From: Bacteroidales bacterium UBA6267
GTDB lineage: Bacteria; Bacteroidota; Bacteroidia; Bacteroidales; UBA1556
Direction: 5' to 3'
Assembly: GCA_002440745.1 (NCBI GenBank)
Contig: DJVB01000061.1
Coordinates: 1 to 64,000 of the forward strand
DNA length: 64,000 nucleotides
The position numbers and the translations under genes were made by a program. The notes beneath the pieces are model-generated. The model saw nothing but the letters and a program-made list of their open reading frames with translations, was not told the origin of the DNA and did no database searches. Positions 26,685 to 35,810 of this stretch are shown piece by piece (the first letter of the stretch is position 1; each line of letters begins with the position of its first letter).

Positions 26685-28064
26685 CTATTTCCCTTTTTCT
26701 TCTTTCTTCCAAAGGCTATGGAAAGACTCCTGAAAATGAGGCACTTGACGCCGTTTTCCCCAAGCTTTGCTAAAAACCATTTTTACTCCTACATTCTTAA
26801 GCGAGGTAGGAACAGTTTCAATCATCCATCGATTAAGCATTACTTTTTTGTAGGCTTTCATCACTTTTGAGAAGGACTTGTCAGTGAAGCCACCGGCCAC
26901 CGCATCGCGCCGATTATACAACAAAAGCTTATGCAAAGGAATATTTACTGGACACTCCCAAGTACATTTACCGCAAAGTGTACAAGCAAAACTCAGGTGA
27001 TTATATTCTTCAAATCCATTCATAAAAGGGGTAAGAATGGAGCCTATTGGACCTGAATAAACCGATCCATACGTATGGCCGCCAATATTCTTATAAACCG
27101 GGCAAACATTCAAACAAGCTCCACAACGAATACAACTTAAAGCTTCTTTTTGTGGGTCGGCTTCCAACACTTTTGACCGGCCATTATCCAGAATAATCAA
27201 ATACATTTCGGAAGGACCATCAGTCTCGTCGGGCTTCGCCGGTCCGGTGATTAAACTATTATAAACTGTGATTTTTTGTCCTGTTCCATGAGTGGATAAA
27301 AGGCTCCAAAAAAGGTCGAGGTCTTTAACAGACGGAAGAAGTTTGTCGAATCCGGCGATGGCAATATGCACTTTTGGCGCCGACATGGATAGAACGCCAT
27401 TTCCTTCGTTTTCAGTTAGTGCAATTCCCCCAACATCAGCAATTAAGAAATTTGCACCTGTGATTCCAATATCCGCTCCCAAAAACTTTTCTTTCAAGAG
27501 TTTACGTACAAAATAGGTGATTTCTTCGGGAGTTGCATCCGGTTTGGTATTAAACTTACGATGGAACAAATCAGCGATATCTTCCTTGCTTTTGTGCATT
27601 GCCGGCGTCACAATATGATACGGCTTATCATCATCTAACTGTACAATATATTCGCCCAAATCGGTCTCTAAAGTTTCAATACCATTGGCGATGAGATGAT
27701 GATTCAGCTCTATTTCCTCGGTGACCATAGATTTACTTTTGACAACTTTACGAGCGTCAAATTTTTTAGCAATTTTTAGAACGGCTTGCACAGCATCAGT
27801 GCCGGTTTCGGCAAAAATCAATTTACCTCCGTTGGCTAAAAAATTACCTTCAAATTCGGTTAGGTAAGTTTCAAAATTGTTAACAACATTCCGCTTAATA
27901 CGAGCAGCGCGTGCCTTAGCCAGCTCCAAATCGCTGTATTGAGTTTTACCTTTTTCAACTGCAACATCGTATTTGCCAATATTATATTGAAGCTTGCGCC
28001 TGTGGTCAGGATCGAAAGCCTTGACTTCAGAATCGTTTAGAAATTTTTGATGGGTCTGATTCAT
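26685..28064 (-). CDS. lutB: LutB-type iron-sulphur lactate utilisation protein
   Basis: 459 residues. The N-terminal domain (about 50-290) is the LUD domain; two ferredoxin-like cluster motifs follow, CIRCGACLNVCPVYK at about 313-327 and CTLCGKCTWECPVN at about 362-375, for two [4Fe-4S] clusters, and a C-terminal DUF3390-like end. Members work with LutA and LutC in oxidation of L-lactate to pyruvate. Neither partner is visible in this window: the neighbours are a TonB receptor and a glycosyltransferase. They must be elsewhere, or this protein serves another electron-transfer route. It has its own promoter (-7 box at 28098-28105). Confidence 0.9.
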   Translation of the reverse strand: MNQTHQKFLNDSEVKAFDPDHRRKLQYNIGKYDVAVEKGKTQYSDLELAKARAARIKRNVVNNFETYLTEFEGNFLANGGKLIFAETGTDAVQAVLKIAKKFDARKVVKSKSMVTEEIELNHHLIANGIETLETDLGEYIVQLDDDKPYHIVTPAMHKSKEDIADLFHRKFNTKPDATPEEITYFVRKLLKEKFLGADIGITGANFLIADVGGIALTENEGNGVLSMSAPKVHIAIAGFDKLLPSVKDLDLFWSLLSTHGTGQKITVYNSLITGPAKPDETDGPSEMYLIILDNGRSKVLEADPQKEALSCIRCGACLNVCPVYKNIGGHTYGSVYSGPIGSILTPFMNGFEEYNHLSFACTLCGKCTWECPVNIPLHKLLLYNRRDAVAGGFTDKSFSKVMKAYKKVMLNRWMIETVPTSLKNVGVKMVFSKAWGKRRQVPHFQESFHSLWKKEEKGK

Positions 28065-28097
28065 ATTTTATGAAAGCATTTCACAGATTTCGTTGCA

Positions 28098-28105
28098 CAA
28101 AAATA
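28098..28105 (-). promoter_or_regulatory. -7 box (TATTTTTG) of lutB
   Basis: Consensus TAnnTTTG followed by TGCAAC, 34 bp before the lutB start. Confidence 0.5.
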
Positions 28106-28143
28106 GGAAATAAGGCAAATGGAAAAGCAACTTAATAAAGAGA

Positions 28144-28884
28144 TTAAACTTTGGATTTATAAGAAGATTTTATACGCAAAAGTTGAAATGGAGCGGCAAA
28201 GAAATCTGACCATTTCAATTTCGACTTACCACGTTCAATCCATTGATTTAAAGGCGATTCTAAAGCAATTTGTTCTAAAGGTTTATCGGAAAATTGTTGC
28301 AATCGGAGAAAAATTTCCACATCAAAAAACCATTTACTGATAAAAGGTTGGGAAAAAACAGAATTGGATAATTCGTTCTTTTTAAAAAATTTTGCGCCAC
28401 ATTGAGTGTCATAAATCTGCCATTTGAATAATAGGCTCACAAAAGTGGCAAAAATACGCCCGAGATAATGTCGCTTGAGGTTGCGATGCAAATCTAAATT
28501 CAGCAGTTTGATTCGACTACCAAAAACCATAGAATACACTGAATTAGCCAAAAGCTTGTTTACCAAAGGCTCCACTTCAGATAAAGGCGTGGCCAAATCG
28601 GCATCCATAAACCCAACTACTTCATAATCTGATTTGAAGGCTTCTATAAAACCTTGCCTGACCGCTTCGGCTTTCCCTTGATTTCTTTCTAAGGAAATAT
28701 AGTTGACCTGCATCGGAAATTTCTGCTGAAGCTCAGATATCTTGGCTGCAGTATTATCTGTGCTACAATCGTTTACAAACAGAAAATGATGTGTGGAATA
28801 TTTGCTGAGATGTTGGGTAAAATCTCGAGCCATCCAACGAAATTCCTCATTATAAACAGGTATTATGATGCAGATTTTTGACAT
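28144..28884 (-). CDS. Family 2 glycosyltransferase
   Basis: 246 residues of GT-A fold. Motifs: IIIPVYNEE at the N-terminus, FVNDCSTDNT, the metal-binding FMDADLATP, and QCGAKFF with WFFDVEIFLRL further on, as in dolichyl- or polyprenyl-phosphate hexose synthases. It probably transfers a sugar from a nucleotide donor to a lipid carrier, supplying cell-surface glycans. The start overlaps the end of the methyltransferase gene by 22 bp, so they are co-expressed. No membrane segment is evident, so it acts at the cytoplasmic face. Confidence 0.87.
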   Translation of the reverse strand: MSKICIIIPVYNEEFRWMARDFTQHLSKYSTHHFLFVNDCSTDNTAAKISELQQKFPMQVNYISLERNQGKAEAVRQGFIEAFKSDYEVVGFMDADLATPLSEVEPLVNKLLANSVYSMVFGSRIKLLNLDLHRNLKRHYLGRIFATFVSLLFKWQIYDTQCGAKFFKKNELSNSVFSQPFISKWFFDVEIFLRLQQFSDKPLEQIALESPLNQWIERGKSKLKWSDFFAAPFQLLRIKSSYKSKV

Positions 28885-29627
28885 AAAGCATAGAGTGAAA
28901 GACCCGGTAAACGAATCCCAATTTTGTTAAAAATGGACGAAAATTTATAGTCGATAAGCAAGACTAACTTTACGATTTTATTACCGAATGCTGAAGTTTT
29001 ACTTTGATTCAGACCATTTGTATTGTCTTTGCGAAACAACTTTTGAAAAGAGCGCACGATTAAAAGAGACAGAAAAAAATAGCCTGATTGAACCACTTGC
29101 AAATCGGCCTGCGTCAAAACTGCCTGAAGTTGGGTTTTATTATATCGGCGAAAATGATTCAGGAAAACATCGTGTTCAGAAAACAACGATTGAAATGCCG
29201 GCACCGTAATAAAAAATAAGGTGTTGGGGGTAATAATGGGTAGTGAATTGATTTGCCGAAGAAAATCTACATCATACTCCACATGTTCAATTACATCCAT
29301 AAGTAAAACAATATCAATGTTTTGAGGAGACGATTTTAATTCTGAAATATCTGAGAGAAGAGTGATATTTGGATGTTGCAAAGAAGCCAATATCTGCTCT
29401 TTTTCAACCTCAGTAAAGTTTTTATCCACTGCTGCAAGATTTGCTTTAGGCATGTGAGCCGCTAAAGAGTCAACGACAAAAGCATCGCCGCAGCCAATAT
29501 CGGCTACCCTTTTCACAGAATCCAAACCAATTCGCCGCGAAAGAATATCTTTCATTACCTCAAAACGAGCAAGCTCCCAGGGATGGCGTTGCGAAAAAAG
29601 ACTATTTTGGTATTCCTTTAAATCCAT
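28863..29627 (-). CDS. Class I SAM-dependent methyltransferase
   Basis: 254 residues. The SAM-binding signature is VADIGCGDAFV at about 41-51, with VDKNFTEVE and IDIVLLMDVIEHVEYDVDFL as motifs II and III. The substrate is unknown; being co-transcribed with a family 2 glycosyltransferase, it may methylate a sugar or a lipid-linked intermediate. Its promoter has a -7 box at 29644-29651, so this is the first gene of the two-gene unit. Confidence 0.85.
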   Translation of the reverse strand: MDLKEYQNSLFSQRHPWELARFEVMKDILSRRIGLDSVKRVADIGCGDAFVVDSLAAHMPKANLAAVDKNFTEVEKEQILASLQHPNITLLSDISELKSSPQNIDIVLLMDVIEHVEYDVDFLRQINSLPIITPNTLFFITVPAFQSLFSEHDVFLNHFRRYNKTQLQAVLTQADLQVVQSGYFFLSLLIVRSFQKLFRKDNTNGLNQSKTSAFGNKIVKLVLLIDYKFSSIFNKIGIRLPGLSLYALCQKSAS

Positions 29628-29643
29628 ATTGCAAAATGAAGGT

Positions 29644-29651
29644 CAAAAGTA
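29644..29651 (-). promoter_or_regulatory. -7 box (TACTTTTG) of the methyltransferase-glycosyltransferase operon
   Basis: Consensus TAnnTTTG 17 bp before the start codon. Confidence 0.5.
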
Positions 29652-29704
29652 GCGGGTTTTTCTATTCGGAAGACTTTAAATGAATGATTCAATTTTGTGG
29701 ATAT

Positions 29705-31192
29705 TTATTCGACTTCGTTTCGGCTTTTGATGATTAATGTGTCGAGATTATAAAATTCAATTAGCGGATCTTTTGTTATTGTTTCTGTACTATCAGGAGC
29801 AAGCTTTTTAAGTCGAAATAAGAGTTTTACATTATCGGGATATGGATTTAAAACTAAATTTTTTGTTTTTGTTAATTTGGCATTTTCTAAAGTTTTATCC
29901 TGTGCTTTATAGAATCTTTTAAAATATTCAGCTTCAAAAAATAGAGTGTAAGAAGCGTGCAGAAAATTGGAGCTAAAAACCAAATATCTCGATTTATCAA
30001 TTTTATCCGCTTGAACCAATTTATGAACGGAAGTAGGATAAACCCCAAGAAATGTAAAAAGAAGAATCAGGGTTACTAAAATCTTGCTGATAGATTTATA
30101 AGGCAGATGAATGTGTAAAACTCTATTATGATAATAAGATATAGAATAAACCAAAATAAATAATTGTGAAATTAAATAAAATATTCCAACAAAATTTGCT
30201 ACCCTTCCCGGTAAAATTCCCATTATCTTAGTCAGTGCTAAAATATAGAAAAACATAAAAACTTGAATGATAAGAAAGAGCCATAAAGGTTTGATTTTTA
30301 ACCAATCCATTTTTGAAATTATAATTTTTTTATTAATCAGATAAATACCGATTAGCAACAGGGCGATTAAATAAACCGGATTCTGCAAATAATTCACATT
30401 GACCATCGAAAAGTTGAGAAGGCTTTTGATAAAAACATGATCAACTTTCAACATGTCCGAAACTTCAAGACGATTATAGTTTCCCGGACTTATCAAAAAT
30501 AGGAGGAAGAAAATCAGATAAAAAACAAAAACAGATAGAATTAAAATTCGTTTCCCTCTTTCGATATGTTTGATTCTCATTACTATAATAAAAAGCACTA
30601 ACAAAATAAATGGAAGGATAAGTTCGATGCAACCCCCAAGAATAAAAGAAAGCAGAAAACCAAAAATTAGAAAAGCTGGCTTTTTGATTGAATCGGATAA
30701 ATACGAAAGGATATTAACCACAAAAAGCAAGAAAATGGAAATAGTAAAAAGATATGCACTCACACCTGGATGCCAATAAATTAGACTAAACAAGTCAGGA
30801 CTGGTTTGAAAAATAAGAAAAAGAGTAATTAAAGTAGAAATGAAGATTTTAATATTAATTTTTAAAAATAGGAATAGATGTTTGTAAAACAAGTAAATAG
30901 AGGAACCAAATAGAACCAAATAGAGAAACAAAGAAATGTGATAATACAATGTGGCTGTCGAAATCCACTTGTTCAATAATCCTAAACCCATAACGATATA
31001 ACGTCCTGACCAGTGGAAATAAAAATTGATAATGCCCCCAAAAACTCCATATTTGTTAACTTCATTTGCAAAAAGAACGTCATCAGCAAAAGGATGCGCA
31101 TAAAAAATCAACGCAATAAAGGGTAATAAGAGAAACACCAAACCCAAAATGAGGAGGCTATTATTAGATATATTTCTTTTATTCACAGACAT
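29705..31192 (-). CDS. DUF6056-family polytopic membrane protein, copy 1
   Basis: 495 residues with about 10-11 hydrophobic segments and a C-terminal soluble tail of about 70 residues. The first extracytoplasmic loop has YAHPFADDVLFANEV and then FHWSGRYIV, the DD and GRY pattern of DUF6056 proteins. The arrangement resembles GT-C glycosyltransferases, in which an acidic pair in the first loop is catalytic, so transfer of a sugar from a lipid carrier outside the membrane is plausible but unproven. It is paired with a paralogue 28 bp away. Confidence 0.75.
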   Translation of the reverse strand: MSVNKRNISNNSLLILGLVFLLLPFIALIFYAHPFADDVLFANEVNKYGVFGGIINFYFHWSGRYIVMGLGLLNKWISTATLYYHISLFLYLVLFGSSIYLFYKHLFLFLKINIKIFISTLITLFLIFQTSPDLFSLIYWHPGVSAYLFTISIFLLFVVNILSYLSDSIKKPAFLIFGFLLSFILGGCIELILPFILLVLFIIVMRIKHIERGKRILILSVFVFYLIFFLLFLISPGNYNRLEVSDMLKVDHVFIKSLLNFSMVNVNYLQNPVYLIALLLIGIYLINKKIIISKMDWLKIKPLWLFLIIQVFMFFYILALTKIMGILPGRVANFVGIFYLISQLFILVYSISYYHNRVLHIHLPYKSISKILVTLILLFTFLGVYPTSVHKLVQADKIDKSRYLVFSSNFLHASYTLFFEAEYFKRFYKAQDKTLENAKLTKTKNLVLNPYPDNVKLLFRLKKLAPDSTETITKDPLIEFYNLDTLIIKSRNEVE

Positions 31193-31220
31193 TTATAATT
31201 ATCTATTTAATTTTGAATTA

Positions 31221-32696
31221 TCAATCCTTCGAAACAATATCATCACAATCTTCAATTATAATCTTCTCGATTTGATAATAGTTTTTAAAAAACTCCTTAG
31301 TTCCTTCATTTTCGAAATAATTTAAATCCATTAAAAACTTTGGCTTGTTTTCAATAATCTTTGATAATGTAACATTTTTATTTTCTGTAATTTCCTTCAA
31401 TTCACAATGATAGTTTTTTACAATCAAAACACCTTTCCCCTCCCCTGCCCTTTTCATGGCTTCAAACTGTTCTGTAGGTATTTTACTTCGATAATAAGCA
31501 CTTATTAAGCTTTGATAACTATCTGCTGTAAAATGATTTGCGAATAAAATCAGAATAAAAAATGCAACAAAATACTTGCTGATAGTAGGAAAAAAAACAG
31601 GCTCAGCAGCTTTGGAATATTTCAACAAAAACAAAACAAAAACCATGAGAGAAAACAAAAGAGAAAACATCACCAAAACATTGACTAACCTTAATGGTAA
31701 CATGCTGCCTTTAAGACCAATTACAGGAATAAGTATCGTAAGAATCAGAAATGCGAAAAACGCGAAAAGGATATACTTTAAATTATTTCCAAAACGACTC
31801 ATAATCGACTCTTGATAAGGTTTCAAAACCATAAAAACCGTGAATCCAAAAAACCAAAACAAAGGATTTTTAAAAATAGACCAAAAAATAATGGGAAATT
31901 GAACGGCAATGGAAAGAACATAGAACATTGGATTTTTTGAAGGAATGATACCGAAACGGTACTGATTTCCAGAGGATAAAAAATATAATCCCGCAGACAA
32001 TCCTAAAACCAAAACAAATGGAAGAATTAAGCCAAATGATTCCTTTTTTCTGAAAGTTAGAATAGCCAAAACGAAAAAGATTATTCCCTGAATCACCACA
32101 AATACTTCATTTGATCCAATGGAAATAAAGATTAAAATTGAAATTACTACGATGGACCAAAACTCTTTCTTACGAAAATAACGAAAAAGCAAACCTAACT
32201 GGAAAAATACCAATGTAGTTGGTAATGAATATGTTATAGCACTACTAAACCAAAAATACCAAGTACTCACCTCAGGCAAACTGACTAATTGAACCATAAA
32301 AAATACTAAGCCCAAGAACCATAGTTGCGAAGCAGAAATAGAAATATTTAAAAGGTATTTCAGCAGATTGTGAACAAAAAACACAGAGGCCAAAAGTTGC
32401 CCGAGAATTAACAAAAGAGAGTGCAAATAATAATTCTCCAAAACAAAATTATTGAAATTGCCAAAAGCAGAAAGAAAATTAAACGTAAATCGAGCTCCCC
32501 AATTATTATAAACGTACTCTTGAACTTCCCAAAACCCCATAGATCTCATTAAATCAGGAATATAGAAATCATCTGTCGAGGGGAAATTTAAAAACGGTAA
32601 AATCAGTAGAGGAAGTAAAAACACCACTATGGAAACTATAAAAAGCAACCATAACTTTCTATTTATCAGGGTTTCTATCTTTCTACTTTCAATCAT
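31221..32696 (-). CDS. DUF6056-family polytopic membrane protein, copy 2
   Basis: 491 residues, same topology as its neighbour: a first-loop acidic pair in NFPSTDDFYIPDL, then NWGARFTFNFL in place of the GRY segment, about 11 hydrophobic segments and a soluble C-terminal tail. The two copies clearly share a fold but are strongly diverged, so the duplication is old. The gene starts 10 bp after rnd, so it could be read from the rpiB-rnd transcript. Confidence 0.72.
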   Translation of the reverse strand: MIESRKIETLINRKLWLLFIVSIVVFLLPLLILPFLNFPSTDDFYIPDLMRSMGFWEVQEYVYNNWGARFTFNFLSAFGNFNNFVLENYYLHSLLLILGQLLASVFFVHNLLKYLLNISISASQLWFLGLVFFMVQLVSLPEVSTWYFWFSSAITYSLPTTLVFFQLGLLFRYFRKKEFWSIVVISILIFISIGSNEVFVVIQGIIFFVLAILTFRKKESFGLILPFVLVLGLSAGLYFLSSGNQYRFGIIPSKNPMFYVLSIAVQFPIIFWSIFKNPLFWFFGFTVFMVLKPYQESIMSRFGNNLKYILFAFFAFLILTILIPVIGLKGSMLPLRLVNVLVMFSLLFSLMVFVLFLLKYSKAAEPVFFPTISKYFVAFFILILFANHFTADSYQSLISAYYRSKIPTEQFEAMKRAGEGKGVLIVKNYHCELKEITENKNVTLSKIIENKPKFLMDLNYFENEGTKEFFKNYYQIEKIIIEDCDDIVSKD

Positions 32697-32706
32697 TTTG
32701 CGAAAT

Positions 32707-33864
32707 TTATAGATTGATTTGCTCCAAAAAAGAACTCATATTTAATTCGCTTGAATACTTAATAATCAGTTGTTTACGATAATCGCGCCAGTTGCTTTTA
32801 TCTTCTAAAGCAATTTCGTCCATAATACGATTACTGAAAATAAAGTTGACAGCAAATTCACCATAATCTCGTCGAATCAAATTTTGAATAGGTTTTAAAT
32901 AAGCTTCTTTAAATTGTTCAGCCTTAAGTTTTTTTAATCGCATCTGCCGATACTCTTCATAATCCATTTTTGGAATAGCCGGAAGTTGAGTTGAAAGTTT
33001 TAATTTTTGGGCTTCTTCATTCAAATGAGCATATAAAGTATTGATTTTTTGCTTGTAAAAATCAGTTTTTAAACCATGATGCAATCCTTTCATTTGTAAC
33101 CATGATTGCAAAAGTTGAGGATTTTGAACAATTTCAATCAATAAATTATTGGACATAATCTGATAAGCGGGTTTATCGTATTCCTCCGCAATTTTTTCCC
33201 GAAAATTCCAAAAACCTTCCAATAAAAATCCTTCAACTTGATTTAAACCTTTTAAAAGTTTTGTTGATAATTTATTATAAATCAGATTGCTAAAATCGGA
33301 TTCTGACATTATTTTGTTTTCTTCTTCAATCCAATGCAAAATTTCTTTGGCATTGAGCAATTCAATGAAATCAAGCCGTAAGTCATTCAACCAAATCACA
33401 TCACCTGCAGCATAATCGATTTGTTTCGTGTTCAATGGCCGACTGCACCAATCACTAATCTGCTGGTTTTTCTCCATCGTAATTCCAAGATTTGCAAAGA
33501 CTACATCACCTAAAGAAATCTTCTCATAATTTAAAAATTTTGCAGCTAATGAAATATCAAACAAATTCTTTGGAAAACAACCCATCGAATGCAATAAACG
33601 CAAATCTTCACCAAAACTAAAAACGGTTTTACGAATTGATTTACTTTCAAAAACAGGAAAAAATCTCTCAATATCAATAAAATACGGATCCAAAATATAA
33701 GCATCATTACCCAAACCGATTTGCAAGAGGCAGAGTTTAAATCCGTAATGATGCAAATTATTGTCAAATTCTAAATCCACTGAGATCTCCGTTGATTTTG
33801 CTAATCGCTCAAAAATCTCTGCAGCTTTCGTTTCCGTATCTATATAATAGGTATTAGTAGTCAT
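32707..33864 (-). CDS. rnd: Ribonuclease D (3'-5' exoribonuclease with HRDC domain)
   Basis: 385 residues. The DEDD exonuclease domain (about 1-175) has motif I VDLEFD (Asp30, Glu32), motif II in FSFGEDLRLL and motif III with IDYAAGDVIWL. Residues about 205-285 resemble an HRDC domain. RNase D trims 3' ends of tRNA precursors and other RNAs. The start overlaps the rpiB stop by one base (TAATG), so translation of the two is probably coupled. Confidence 0.88.
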   Translation of the reverse strand: MTTNTYYIDTETKAAEIFERLAKSTEISVDLEFDNNLHHYGFKLCLLQIGLGNDAYILDPYFIDIERFFPVFESKSIRKTVFSFGEDLRLLHSMGCFPKNLFDISLAAKFLNYEKISLGDVVFANLGITMEKNQQISDWCSRPLNTKQIDYAAGDVIWLNDLRLDFIELLNAKEILHWIEEENKIMSESDFSNLIYNKLSTKLLKGLNQVEGFLLEGFWNFREKIAEEYDKPAYQIMSNNLLIEIVQNPQLLQSWLQMKGLHHGLKTDFYKQKINTLYAHLNEEAQKLKLSTQLPAIPKMDYEEYRQMRLKKLKAEQFKEAYLKPIQNLIRRDYGEFAVNFIFSNRIMDEIALEDKSNWRDYRKQLIIKYSSELNMSSFLEQINL

Positions 33865-34298
33865 TATTTATTCCATGATATTTTATTGACGCGATTAGCA
33901 TGGCGACCACCTTCAAATGGAGAATTTAAAAAAGCTAATACAATTTCTAACGCATATTCTTTGGCAATAAAACGAGCTGATAAACTCAACACATTAGCAT
34001 CGTTATGCTGACGACCTAAAGCAGCTAATTCGGTATTCCATGCCATACAGGCACGCACTCCCTGATGTTTATTTGCGGTGATTGCAGCTCCATTTCCACT
34101 TCCACAAGCAATTATTCCAAGAGAAAATTCTCCTTTTTCGATAGCTTCGGCCAAAGGATGAATATGATCGGGATAATCAACCGACTCGGCGCTATAAGCT
34201 CCAAAATCTTTTAGTGAATAACCTCTTGTTGATAACTCGGATTTCAAAAATTCTTTTAATTCATAAGCTGCATGATCACAGGCAATTGCAAGATTCAT
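33864..34298 (-). CDS. rpiB: Ribose 5-phosphate isomerase B
   Basis: 144 residues from the ATG at 34298 (MNLAIACDHAAYELKEF); the extra 15 residues of the longer frame have no family counterpart. Key motifs are CDHA near the N-terminus, the catalytic cysteine in IIACGSGNGAAITANK, and GVRACMAWN. It interconverts ribose 5-phosphate and ribulose 5-phosphate in the pentose phosphate pathway. It is the first gene of the left-hand minus block and faces nadA across a 576-bp gap. Confidence 0.92.
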   Translation of the reverse strand: MNLAIACDHAAYELKEFLKSELSTRGYSLKDFGAYSAESVDYPDHIHPLAEAIEKGEFSLGIIACGSGNGAAITANKHQGVRACMAWNTELAALGRQHNDANVLSLSARFIAKEYALEIVLAFLNSPFEGGRHANRVNKISWNK

Positions 34299-34682
34299 AT
34301 CTATAAAATATATGGTTTTACACGTCATTGTTAATAACTGCAAATTAACGAAAACTTATGGGACTTTTCTAATTTACTTTATTTGAACATCTTAATATTT
34401 TATTAACCTAAAGCATCTATTCTTAATTCATTGTTAATGAATCATGTCTCGTTTATTAACAATTCAGTGGTTAATTTCTTTAATTTTAGTTCATAATTTC
34501 TAATAACCTTTCAACTGTATTTTTAGATTTGATTCAGCAGTTTTTTATCAAAAACTTTTTGGATTTTTCCGACATCTAATCAACAATTTTTATCTGTTTC
34601 AAAACTCTGTTTTTTTAAACAAGTTTCTTTATTAACCGAATGTTAATAATTCATTAAATTCTTATAAATGAAATTCTTGAAA

Positions 34683-34691
34683 TGTGTATAA
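34683..34691 (-). promoter_or_regulatory. DnaA-box-like 9-mer (TTATACACA)
   Basis: Exact match to TTATNCACA on the minus strand, 51 bp from a second, oppositely oriented match. Confidence 0.35.
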
Positions 34692-34741
34692 ACCGGATAA
34701 TAAGTTTCGATAAATTCCTAATATAAACTGCCACAAACAAG

Positions 34742-34750
34742 TTATTCACA
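34742..34750 (+). promoter_or_regulatory. DnaA-box-like 9-mer (TTATTCACA)
   Basis: Exact match to TTATNCACA on the plus strand. Confidence 0.35.
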
Positions 34751-34848
34751 TATTAACATCGCTACTACTATTAATACTTTATTTTAAAAAATTAATTATT
34801 TTTAATATGCCTTTAATTCAATTGCTATTCTGTAAAATTTTTAATCTG

Positions 34849-34856
34849 TATTTTTG
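34849..34856 (+). promoter_or_regulatory. -7 box (TATTTTTG) of nadA
   Basis: Consensus TAnnTTTG, 18 bp before the chosen nadA start at 34875 and overlapping the upstream alternative start, which argues for 34875. Confidence 0.55.
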
Positions 34857-34874
34857 CATTTCAAATTTAATGCT

Positions 34875-35798
34875 ATGACATCTGAAATAATTTCTAAAAT
34901 CGAAAAACTAAAGCGCGAAAAAAACGCAATAATTTTAGCACATTATTATCAAACATCTGATATTCAAGATATTGCCGATTTTGTGGGCGATAGCTTAGCT
35001 TTGGCTCAAAAAGCTCAGGTTATCAACAGCGATATAATTGTATTTGCCGGTGTTCATTTTATGGCCGAAACAGCAAAAATTATCAATCCAAAAGCAAAAG
35101 TTCTATTGCCTGATTTGGATGCCGGATGCAGTTTGGCTGATAGCTGTCCGGCTGAGGATTTTCAGAAATTCAAGGAACGTTATCCTGAACATACGGTTAT
35201 CAGTTATATCAATTGCACAGCTGATTTGAAAACTATGACCGACATTGTTTGCACTTCGAGCAATGCAGTGAAAATTGTTGAATCACTGCCCAAAGATGAA
35301 AAAATCATCTTTGCTCCCGACAGAAATTTAGGTGGATATATCAACAAACTGACCGGAAGAAATATGGTTTTATGGGATGGCTCTTGTGAGGTACACGACA
35401 TCTTGGAAGCAGAAAAAATCGTTCAACTAAAAATCGAAAATCCGGATGCAAAACTGATAGCTCATCCAGAATGTCAGGGTGCTGTTTTGGAATTAGCTGA
35501 TTTTGTAGGTTCCACTTCTGCCCTGTTAGACTTCACCAAACGCGATTCTTCCATCAAATATATTGTGGCTACTGAATCAGGAATTTTACACCAAATGTAT
35601 AAGCAAAACCCTGAAAAACAGTTTATTATTGTTCCTTCTGATGAAACTTGCAATTGCAATGATTGTCCATACATGAAAAAAATTACATTAGAAAAAATTC
35701 TATATGTTCTTGAAAATGAAACTAATGAAATTATTTTACCTGACGATGTTATGCGGAAGGCAATAAAACCTATTCAACGTATGTTAGATATATCTTAA
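34875..35798 (+). CDS. nadA: Quinolinate synthase
   Basis: 307 residues from the ATG at 34875 (MTSEIISKIEKLKRE). Family motifs: AIILAHYYQTSDIQDIADFV, the cysteine-containing DAGCSLADSCP, HPECQGAV, and ATESGILHQM before the C-terminal CNCNDCPYM. Three of these cysteines hold the catalytic [4Fe-4S] cluster. The enzyme condenses iminoaspartate with dihydroxyacetone phosphate to quinolinate in de novo NAD synthesis. nadB and nadC are not in this window. The YwqK-like gene follows after 12 bp, so the two may share a transcript although no functional link is known. Confidence 0.95.
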   Translation: MTSEIISKIEKLKREKNAIILAHYYQTSDIQDIADFVGDSLALAQKAQVINSDIIVFAGVHFMAETAKIINPKAKVLLPDLDAGCSLADSCPAEDFQKFKERYPEHTVISYINCTADLKTMTDIVCTSSNAVKIVESLPKDEKIIFAPDRNLGGYINKLTGRNMVLWDGSCEVHDILEAEKIVQLKIENPDAKLIAHPECQGAVLELADFVGSTSALLDFTKRDSSIKYIVATESGILHQMYKQNPEKQFIIVPSDETCNCNDCPYMKKITLEKILYVLENETNEIILPDDVMRKAIKPIQRMLDIS

Positions 35799-35810
35799 TA
35801 TCAACTCCTT

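Larger units (their letters stand above)
34344..34848. other. A+T-rich divergent intergenic region; candidate replication origin
   Basis: No gene. The region is much richer in A+T than its surroundings and separates a coherent minus block from a coherent plus block. It contains two matches to the DnaA box consensus TTATNCACA (34683-34691 on the minus strand, 34742-34750 on the plus strand) and the 9-mer TTTATTAAC three times (34399, 34452, 34628). These are expected at an oriC but also arise by chance in A+T-rich DNA, so the call is tentative. Confidence 0.35.

Noticed and set aside
28119..28340. 73-codon plus-strand frame between lutB and the glycosyltransferase
   Set aside because: Mostly antisense to the 3' end of the glycosyltransferase gene and without recognisable features.
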